A DNA stretch of 6,463 bases. Origin: Spirochaetia bacterium. Its GTDB lineage: Bacteria > Spirochaetota > UBA12135. The position numbers and the translations under genes are program-made. The stretch lies in the NCBI GenBank assembly GCA_003497555.1, contig DNNS01000050.1, positions 2,241 through 8,703 on the forward strand. Reading direction: 5' to 3'. The notes beneath the pieces were generated by a model that saw only the letters and a program-made list of their open reading frames with translations, was not told the DNA's origin and made no database searches. Shown here piece after piece: positions 1 through 4,013 of this stretch (positions are counted from its first letter, which is position 1; every line of letters begins with the position of its first letter).

Positions 1-59
1 TATCGCAGATTTTTCCGAAGCGAGAAAAATCATACGTCATAAAAGCCGGTACGTTGTGC
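1..59 (+). repeat. attC-like recombination site (right part) of the preceding cassette
   Basis: This is the 3' end of a cassette whose gene lies left of the window. GATTTTTC (8-15) and GAAAAATC (24-31) form a perfect 8-bp stem around the loop CGAAGCGA. Bases 9-57 closely resemble the site at 882-931: both carry ATTTTTCCGAAGCG, then GAAAAAT, then AAGCCGGTACGTTGT. The right-hand core is GTTGTGC (53-59), one base off the GTTRRRY consensus of integron core sites. The left half of the palindrome lies mostly outside the window. Cassette A would start at about 54. Confidence 0.65.
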
Positions 60-127
60 GAAATTTTCGTGCGTGAAATGCTTTCTATCCTAAAAGATTA
101 AGTCCAAATATATTAATTTCAATTCGC

Positions 128-156
128 TTGACAAAATCACATATTAGTATTACAAT
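128..156 (+). promoter_or_regulatory. Sigma-70-like promoter of tumE-tumA
   Basis: A perfect -35 TTGACA (128-133) is followed by a 17-base spacer and TACAAT (151-156), a five-of-six match to the -10 consensus. Initiation about seven bases after the -10 would fall at or next to the tumE ATG at 163, which implies a leaderless or nearly leaderless mRNA. It is the clearest promoter in the window and the only one I see inside the cassette region. Cassettes B to D may depend on read-through from it or from further upstream. Confidence 0.75.
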
Positions 157-164
157 ACCAATAT
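141..164. promoter_or_regulatory. Palindromic operator over the -10 box and tumE start
   Basis: The arms ATATTAGTATT (141-151) and AATACCAATAT (154-164) are inverted copies matching at 10 of 11 positions, with AC at the centre. The palindrome covers the whole -10 box and reaches the first bases of the tumE start codon, so a bound protein would block polymerase. Type II toxin-antitoxin operons are usually repressed by their own antitoxin, and TumA has a winged-helix DNA-binding fold, so it is the natural candidate ligand. The palindrome is seen; the binding is inferred. Confidence 0.6.
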
Positions 165-459
165 GAGTGATAAATTAGGATCTCATCAATATTATAAAAA
201 TTATATTAAAGGACAATTCATTGTTGAATTTAATATTTTTCAACTTAGAAATGTTAAAGACTATCCTAATAACATAAAATATAGACTTATTTGTACAGAT
301 ATTCGAAATAATAGAAAAATTTTATTTGATAATCATAAACCGAAAGGCCATCATTATCATATTGATGAGAAAGAATATCTTTATAATTTTATTTCAGAAA
401 TAAAATTAATTGATGATTTTAAGCAGCTTGTATTAGAACATTTTGGAGTAATATTATGA
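163..459 (+). CDS. tumE: TumE family toxin of a type II toxin-antitoxin pair
   Basis: This is a 98-residue cytoplasmic protein of the TumE (DUF6516) toxin family. The family pattern is visible: a hydrophobic strand YRLICTD (40-46), the conserved block LFDNHKPKGHHYH (54-66) with its histidine cluster H63, H64 and H66, then an aromatic strand and a terminal helix with DDF (84-86). The length is about normal for the family. How TumE poisons the cell is not shown by the sequence; the clustered histidines would suit a nuclease-like site, but that is only a guess. There is no Shine-Dalgarno before the ATG, in keeping with a promoter that places the transcript start at the codon itself. The stop overlaps the antitoxin start as ATGA (456-459), so the two are translationally coupled. 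The gene order is toxin first. The gene is A+T-rich like the other cassette genes. Confidence 0.8.
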   Translation: MSDKLGSHQYYKNYIKGQFIVEFNIFQLRNVKDYPNNIKYRLICTDIRNNRKILFDNHKPKGHHYHIDEKEYLYNFISEIKLIDDFKQLVLEHFGVIL

Positions 460-818
460 AAAAATTAATTATTAGTTTAAAAACATCTACACAAGTTCTC
501 GATGATTTTAAAAAGGCTTTTCAAGATGCCAAAAATGGCAATCTAAAAGATCATTTTGAAATTTCTTTCGATAACAAAAGAGATTTTGAAAAATTCATCA
601 GAAACATTAGTATTTTACGCTTTATAATTCATTATAAACCACACTCAATATATGAATTATCAAAATTACTTGAAAAAGATATATCGAATTTAAATAAAAT
701 AATTCAATTTTACGAAAATCTTGGTGTAATAATAATTAAAAAAAATATGTTTGATGGACGCGAAGTAAATAAGCCAATTGTAAAATATGAAAAAATTGAA
801 TTTAATCTAGCTGCTTAA
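456..818 (+). CDS. tumA: TumA-type winged-helix antitoxin (HVO_A0114-like regulator)
   Basis: This 120-residue protein pairs with TumE. The N-terminal 45 residues are a short alpha/beta segment likely to contact the toxin or mediate dimerisation (inference). Residues about 50-115 form a MarR/HVO_A0114-like winged helix: a helix around ILRFIIHYKPHSIYELSKLL, the recognition helix region DISNLNKIIQFYENLGVI (75-92), and a wing with GREVNKPIVKYEKIEF (101-116), whose P-x-V-x-Y-x-x-I pattern is typical of these antitoxins. The ATG is preceded by GGAG (445-448) seven bases upstream and overlaps the tumE stop by four bases. Expected roles are to neutralise TumE and, alone or in complex, to repress the promoter through the palindrome at 141-164. 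Such pairs are common in sedentary integron arrays, where they discourage loss of cassettes. Confidence 0.78.
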   Translation: MKKLIISLKTSTQVLDDFKKAFQDAKNGNLKDHFEISFDNKRDFEKFIRNISILRFIIHYKPHSIYELSKLLEKDISNLNKIIQFYENLGVIIIKKNMFDGREVNKPIVKYEKIEFNLAA

Positions 819-840
819 AATTTAGACTTATCTGATAGAA

Positions 841-933
841 AACGCACGAAAACTTCGCAACACGGCTTATATGACCGCATGATTTTTCCGAAGCGGGAAA
901 AATTATGCGGTCATATAAGCCGGTACGTTGTCA
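841..933. repeat. attC-like recombination site with long hairpin (end of tumEA cassette)
   Basis: The arms 863-889 (starting CGGCTTATATGACC) and 896-922 (ending GGTCATATAAGCCG) are inverted copies over 27 bp with a single mismatch at 881, around the 6-base loop GAAGCG. Outside the stem are GTAC and the core GTTGTCA (927-933) on the right. On the left, 841-861 is CGCAC and AAAAC followed by TTCGCAAC, the inverted copy of the start of this same cassette (53-73). This matches integron attC architecture: a long imperfect stem flanked by a core and an inverse core. In the single-stranded, folded form it would be an integrase substrate. The hairpin lacks a following T-run, so I do not call it a terminator, although it could slow transcription. 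Confidence 0.7.
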
Positions 934-950
934 GAAATTTTTAAGTACTA

Positions 951-1793
951 ATGAAAGTAAATATCAAAATGGCTTTTATTAAAAAAGCAACGGTTATCAT
1001 AATTTCTTTAGGGATATTCGCTGCAATTTACTCCTTTATTGAACCATATTGGATAAAAATAAAACAAATTGATTTTAAAAATAATGATATTCCATATTCA
1101 TTTGATAATAAAAAAATCGTATTTATTGCAGATATTCATCATGGTCCGTTTTTTTCATTAGATAGAGTAAAAAAAGTAGTCACAAAAATTAATAGTTTAA
1201 ATCCAGATATTGTTTTATTGGGTGGCGATTATGTACATCGTAAACAAAAATATATTGAACCTGTATTTTTAGAGCTTTCAAAAATAAAATCAGTCATTTT
1301 CATTGGTGGTGTTTTGGGTAATCATGATCACTGGGAATCAAAATTAAGATCAATTGCAGAAATGAAGAAAGCAAAAATTACTTATCTTGATAATTTTTCT
1401 TCCTGGATTTCAATTGGAAATGAAAAGATTAAAATTGGTGGTATTGGAGATTTATGGGAAGATGAACAATTATTAGAAAATACAATAAAAAATGTTAAAG
1501 AAAATGATTTTGTTATTTTGATTTCACATAATCCTGATTATTTTCAAAAAATAATTAATAGAAGAGTTGATTTAGTGTTATCAGGACATACGCATGGTGG
1601 GCAGATAAATTTTTTTGGCTTATTTGCGCCAATTCTGCCAATACGAAATAAAAGTACTTGGAAAGGATTATGTACCAATAATTTTTCTACATTATATATT
1701 ACAACCGGTATAGGAACCATAACGCCACCAATACGTTTTTTTTCAAGACCTGAAATTGTTTTATTTAAATTGCAACAGAAGAAGCCATTTTGA
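951..1793 (+). CDS. Membrane-anchored metallophosphoesterase, YkuE/YaeI-like
   Basis: This 280-residue calcineurin-like phosphoesterase has one N-terminal transmembrane segment (about 12-30, VIIISLGIFAAIYSF), as in the YaeI/YkuE group. The full set of two-metal motifs is present: ADIHHG with D61 and H63, GGDYV with D93, GNHDHW with N124 and H125, SHNP with H193, and SGHTHGGQ with H213 and H215. Length and motif order are normal, so the enzyme looks intact. Members of this group hydrolyse phosphodiester or phosphomonoester bonds at the membrane surface, and some are linked to lipid or envelope metabolism; the substrate here cannot be told. The catalytic domain side of the membrane is probably periplasmic or extracellular, but this is not certain. 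The start is unsure: no Shine-Dalgarno precedes the ATG at 951, and a second ATG at 969 would remove six residues. It is the only gene of its cassette and starts 23 bases after the core site. Confidence 0.88.
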   Translation: MKVNIKMAFIKKATVIIISLGIFAAIYSFIEPYWIKIKQIDFKNNDIPYSFDNKKIVFIADIHHGPFFSLDRVKKVVTKINSLNPDIVLLGGDYVHRKQKYIEPVFLELSKIKSVIFIGGVLGNHDHWESKLRSIAEMKKAKITYLDNFSSWISIGNEKIKIGGIGDLWEDEQLLENTIKNVKENDFVILISHNPDYFQKIINRRVDLVLSGHTHGGQINFFGLFAPILPIRNKSTWKGLCTNNFSTLYITTGIGTITPPIRFFSRPEIVLFKLQQKKPF

Positions 1794-1798
1794 AATGA

Positions 1799-1826
1799 AC
1801 AACGCACTTAAAAACGAACGTTGTGC
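1799..1826. repeat. Shrunken attC-like site at the end of the metallophosphoesterase cassette
   Basis: ACAACGCACTTAAAAACGAACGTT lies next to the core GTTGTGC (1820-1826). ACTTAAAAA (1806-1814) is the exact inverse of TTTTTAAGT (938-946) at the start of the same cassette, and CGCAC pairs with GTGCG. AACGCAC is also found at the left end of the 841-933 site. The long central stem with CGGCTT...AAGCCG is missing, so the two flanks are nearly joined. It may be a deletion derivative of a full attC, and recombination activity is doubtful. Confidence 0.5.
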
Positions 1827-1834
1827 GACATACC

Positions 1835-1838
1835 GAGG
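1835..1838 (+). promoter_or_regulatory. Ribosome binding site of the J-like/LRR gene
   Basis: GAGG ends eight bases before the ATG at 1847. It fixes that start and lies nine bases inside the cassette, right after the core site. This is one of few clear Shine-Dalgarno sequences in the array. Confidence 0.6.
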
Positions 1839-1846
1839 CTTAATTA

Positions 1847-2755
1847 ATGAAGTCAATAAATAATTCTGTGCCCGATTTAATAAATAATCTATATAATCAA
1901 TTAATTTCTGCATATACCGAAGAAAATTTAACTAAAATTACATCTCGTCTTATTGATTTATATAAAAATAAAAAATATGATTATTTACAAAATTTAATTT
2001 CAAAAATTTATTATGATTTTGATATTAAAAAAATAAACAAAGTCTTTTCAAAACTTATTCTTACATATCACCCGGATAAATTAAAATTTTATTTGACCAT
2101 TATAAATGATTTTTATAAAAATAATGATATTAATTCATTACAAAAATTATGCCATATTTTTTATTTTAAAGATTCTGCCAATAATCAAAAACCGAATCAT
2201 AAATACGATGAATACATTTTTCCTGATGATATAAACTGGGGATACGATGATTCCGATTTTGATAATTTTGAAGATGATGGTGATGAATTTGATGAAGAAA
2301 TATATTCTGATGACTACGATTTCAATATTATTAGTGCAATTAAATTAAAAGAATACGGAAACCTCGATGTACAAATTTATCCACATCATTTGCAAGAAAT
2401 TGAGGGCGAATTAGATTTGTCAGATATGGACATTGATGATTTAACTGGTATAGAAAATTGCAAAAATATAGAATCATTAAATCTGTCTAACAATAAAATT
2501 TACAATATAGCTTCTTTATCTGATTTATATTTAATTGAAGAATTGTTTTTATCTCATAATTGTATAACAGAAATTGAACATTTAAAAGAATTAAAAAATC
2601 TCAAGTCGCTTGATTTGTCATATAATCAAATCAAAGATTTTTCCTCTTTAAACAGTCTTGATAATCTAGAATTTTTAGATATTTCAAACAATAAGATTTT
2701 AAATATAAATGAAATTAGAAAATTAGAACAAAAAGGAATATTAGTAATTTATTAA
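1847..2755 (+). CDS. J-domain-like and leucine-rich repeat protein
   Basis: This 302-residue protein has three visible parts. Residues about 1-60 are helical. Residues 61-100 read as helix II, loop and helix III of a J domain, with the HPD tripeptide at 75-77 in the context INKVFSKLILTYHPDKLKFY; HPD is the residue set by which J proteins stimulate Hsp70 ATPase. Residues about 121-158 are a strongly acidic, aromatic linker full of D and E. Residues about 183-302 hold about five 22-residue leucine-rich repeats of the SDS22/internalin type (for example LESLNLSNNKIYNIASL-like units at 208, 230, 252 and 274), ending in a capping strand. No signal peptide or membrane segment is seen, so it is probably cytoplasmic. 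A role as an adaptor that recruits a client to DnaK is a reasonable guess, but J-domain helices I and IV are not obvious. Similar J-like plus LRR proteins occur, to my memory, in Bacteroidetes. Confidence 0.78.
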   Translation: MKSINNSVPDLINNLYNQLISAYTEENLTKITSRLIDLYKNKKYDYLQNLISKIYYDFDIKKINKVFSKLILTYHPDKLKFYLTIINDFYKNNDINSLQKLCHIFYFKDSANNQKPNHKYDEYIFPDDINWGYDDSDFDNFEDDGDEFDEEIYSDDYDFNIISAIKLKEYGNLDVQIYPHHLQEIEGELDLSDMDIDDLTGIENCKNIESLNLSNNKIYNIASLSDLYLIEELFLSHNCITEIEHLKELKNLKSLDLSYNQIKDFSSLNSLDNLEFLDISNNKILNINEIRKLEQKGILVIY

Positions 2756-2756
2756 T

Positions 2757-2792
2757 GGGCACAGAATTAAAAAAAGTCCCGGTACGTTGTGC
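2757..2792. repeat. Shrunken attC-like site at the end of the LRR cassette
   Basis: The site starts two bases after the LRR gene stop. CCCGGTACGTTGTGCG repeats the right edge of the other sites, with core GTTGTGC (2786-2792). GCACA (2759-2763) pairs with TGTGC (2788-2792) as inverse and direct core, and GGGCAC (2757-2762) can pair with GTCCC (2776-2780) with one bulged base. The internal part is an A-run instead of the long stem of 841-933. Right-edge conservation with loss of the left arm suggests decay or a minimal variant. Confidence 0.52.
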
Positions 2793-2825
2793 GCAATAAT
2801 GTTTTGCCGAAAATAAATTATTAAC

Positions 2826-3539
2826 ATGTATAGTTTTAACATTAAATTACTGATAACCATTTTTATTGCCGGTCGACTAATGTGTAATTGTGCAACGCTT
2901 CATCCAATTCGAACCGCACTAGGTAGTTGTTACATAATTGAAACGAGCAAATCATTGCTTTTGGTAGATAGTCTATGGCCACATAATGAAAATACTATTT
3001 TAAAGGTGGCAAATGAAATAAAGAAACCAATAGTCTGTATTTTCCTTACACATGCTCATGCGGATCATTATGGTAGCGCTAAAGAAATAAAAGCAAAAAC
3101 TGATTGTGATATTGTAATTCATCAAGATGATGGTGTTGATTTCGAAATGGGCAAGACATCAATTGAACACACTGATTTTTTAGGAATGATTATGAAAATC
3201 ATTTGTCTACCGATTATGGAAATGATAACTCGTCCCTCCGGCGTAAAACAAAATATTTGTATTTATGATAACTGGCAAACTAATATTGATGACACTATAA
3301 TTTTAGCAATTCACACACCGGGCCATACGAAAGGGTCTGTCTGTTATTTGATAGATGATATGTTGTTTGTAGGAGACTTGGCTGATGGGTATGGAAAAAT
3401 TCAAATACAACGGCACTTTGCAAATAATTGGACTGAGATTACCAATAGCGTTAAGATGCTAATTCAATATAAATATACGCAGATATTTACAGGACATGGG
3501 AATTACGTTGGCAATAAAAATGATTTTTTCGTGAATTAA
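2826..3539 (+). CDS. Metallo-beta-lactamase fold hydrolase
   Basis: This 237-residue MBL-fold protein has an intact metal site: THAHADH gives H76, H78, D80 and H81, HTPGHTKGSVCY gives H167, FVGDL gives D184, and FTGHG gives H224. It resembles the general hydrolase branch (glyoxalase II/RNase Z-like fold, small-molecule thioester or ester hydrolases) rather than a class B beta-lactamase; the substrate is unknown. Residues 5-20 are hydrophobic, which could be a signal or anchor, but MBL domains start directly with a strand like the one at 30-38, so translation may begin at the ATG at 2880 (residue 19). Neither start has a Shine-Dalgarno. The C-terminus is suspicious: only 13 residues follow GHG, and the last few codons overlap in another frame the beginning of a transposase fragment at 3524. 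The original end may have been replaced by the junction. Confidence 0.82.
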   Translation: MYSFNIKLLITIFIAGRLMCNCATLHPIRTALGSCYIIETSKSLLLVDSLWPHNENTILKVANEIKKPIVCIFLTHAHADHYGSAKEIKAKTDCDIVIHQDDGVDFEMGKTSIEHTDFLGMIMKIICLPIMEMITRPSGVKQNICIYDNWQTNIDDTIILAIHTPGHTKGSVCYLIDDMLFVGDLADGYGKIQIQRHFANNWTEITNSVKMLIQYKYTQIFTGHGNYVGNKNDFFVN

Positions 3540-3838
3540 AAAGTACAATAGGCATAGATCGTTTTCGCGGCGGTAATTTTATGGCTTTTGAAAGATATAT
3601 TGATACAGTGCTGATGAGTGTACTGTTTTTAGAAGGATATCGGCACAATTTACTTAAAAAAGAAAAATCCTATAAACAACAGACTCAAATAAAAAATATC
3701 CGCATTCATGGCCTTATTGAGAAATTGCGTGGAGAAACAGAAAGAGAAGGAGCTGACTATCTTGTAGAAATAACAAGAAGAAAAAATGCCGGAGATGAAC
3801 TAGAAAATACCCTTAGGCTCTTTCTTCAATCCGCCTAA
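3524..3838 (+). pseudogene. C-terminal remnant of a DDE transposase
   Basis: The frame is open from 3524 to the stop at 3836-3838. It reads FFRELKSTIGIDRFRGG, then continues through the ATG at 3581 (MAFERYIDTVLMSVLFLEGYRHNLL) to the end. FFRELKS-x-x-G followed by an ERYID/FLE helix is the C-terminal pattern of IS4-like DDE transposases, where the third catalytic Glu lies just upstream of the FFRELK helix. Everything before that, including the catalytic Asp residues, is missing, so the fragment cannot be an active transposase. A gene caller would report only the 85-codon ORF from 3581, which has no convincing Shine-Dalgarno. Upstream of 3524 the frame is closed (TGA at 3521), where the MBL gene ends. 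Assignment to IS4 itself is tentative. Confidence 0.6.
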
Positions 3839-3985
3839 AAAAATGCAACTTTATAGATTCAAATACCCTGTTTAAATCGGAAATAAATATAAATAGACAG
3901 GATCCGGTAAAAAACGAAATTTTTCGAGTTAAAAAAATCCAAATAAATTCATAAAAATTCCAAAGGTTTTTATAAAAAAATGTTT
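3839..3985. other. Intergenic region after the transposase remnant
   Basis: A very A+T-rich spacer without an open frame. It should contain the right end of the original insertion sequence, but no terminal inverted repeat can be named because the left end is gone. A weak hairpin CGAAA-TT-TTTCG lies near 3916-3927, too small to call a terminator. I find no attC-like motif here, so the cassette array does not resume. Confidence 0.4.
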
Positions 3986-3991
3986 TATAAT
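3986..3991 (+). promoter_or_regulatory. -10 box upstream of the multidomain surface protein
   Basis: A perfect TATAAT, with no good -35 at 16-18 bases spacing (AAGGTT is the nearest). A transcript would start at about 3998, downstream of the first in-frame ATG (3996) but upstream of the next (4014). Confidence 0.5.
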
Positions 3992-3997
3992 ATATAT

Positions 3998-4003
3998 GAG
4001 GGA
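3998..4003 (+). promoter_or_regulatory. Ribosome binding site deciding the start at 4014
   Basis: GAGGGA ends ten bases before the ATG at 4014. It overlaps the alternative ATG at 3996, which has only T and A before it. It therefore supports the later start, which also leaves a normal signal peptide beginning MKK. Confidence 0.55.
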
Positions 4004-4013
4004 TTTATATTTT

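Larger units (their letters stand above)
54..3523 (+). mobile_element. Integron-like gene cassette array, four cassettes
   Basis: The proposed cassettes are A about 54-927 (tumE-tumA), B about 928-1820 (metallophosphoesterase), C about 1821-2786 (J-like/LRR protein) and D about 2787-3520 (metallo-beta-lactamase fold). Each holds one gene or one two-gene operon on the + strand. Each begins at a TTGT within a conserved ACGTTGT core, and A to C end in a palindromic or vestigially palindromic element. The start of A is the inverted copy of its own end, and B shows the same over 9 bp, as expected of excisable circular cassettes whose first bases complete their own attC. No intI or attI is present here; by the usual orientation they would lie to the left. 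The right end is cut by a transposase remnant. An alternative is an unrelated family of interspersed palindromes placed between genes. Confidence 0.68.

Noticed and set aside
863..922. Hairpin as an intrinsic terminator after tumA
   Set aside because: No U-run follows the stem, and the same flanking motif recurs at other cassette borders, which fits a recombination site better.
1..933. CRISPR-like repeats
   Set aside because: The repeats are about 870 bases apart with genes between them, not regularly spaced by short spacers.
928..950. TTGTCA (928-933) as a -35 box for the metallophosphoesterase gene
   Set aside because: No -10 box stands at the right distance before the start codon, and the bases are part of the conserved core site.
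1544..1807. Minus-strand open frame of 87 codons
   Set aside because: It lies wholly over the motif-rich metallophosphoesterase gene, has no recognisable domain and no ribosome site; a shadow frame.
2826..3539. Antibiotic-resistance metallo-beta-lactamase
   Set aside because: Only the general fold motifs are present. The sequence looks like a generic MBL hydrolase, and nothing indicates class B beta-lactamase activity.
3996..4013. Start of the surface protein at the first in-frame ATG (3996)
   Set aside because: The TATAAT at 3986-3991 would start transcription after that ATG, and GAGGGA serves the ATG at 4014; starting there also leaves a cleaner signal peptide.
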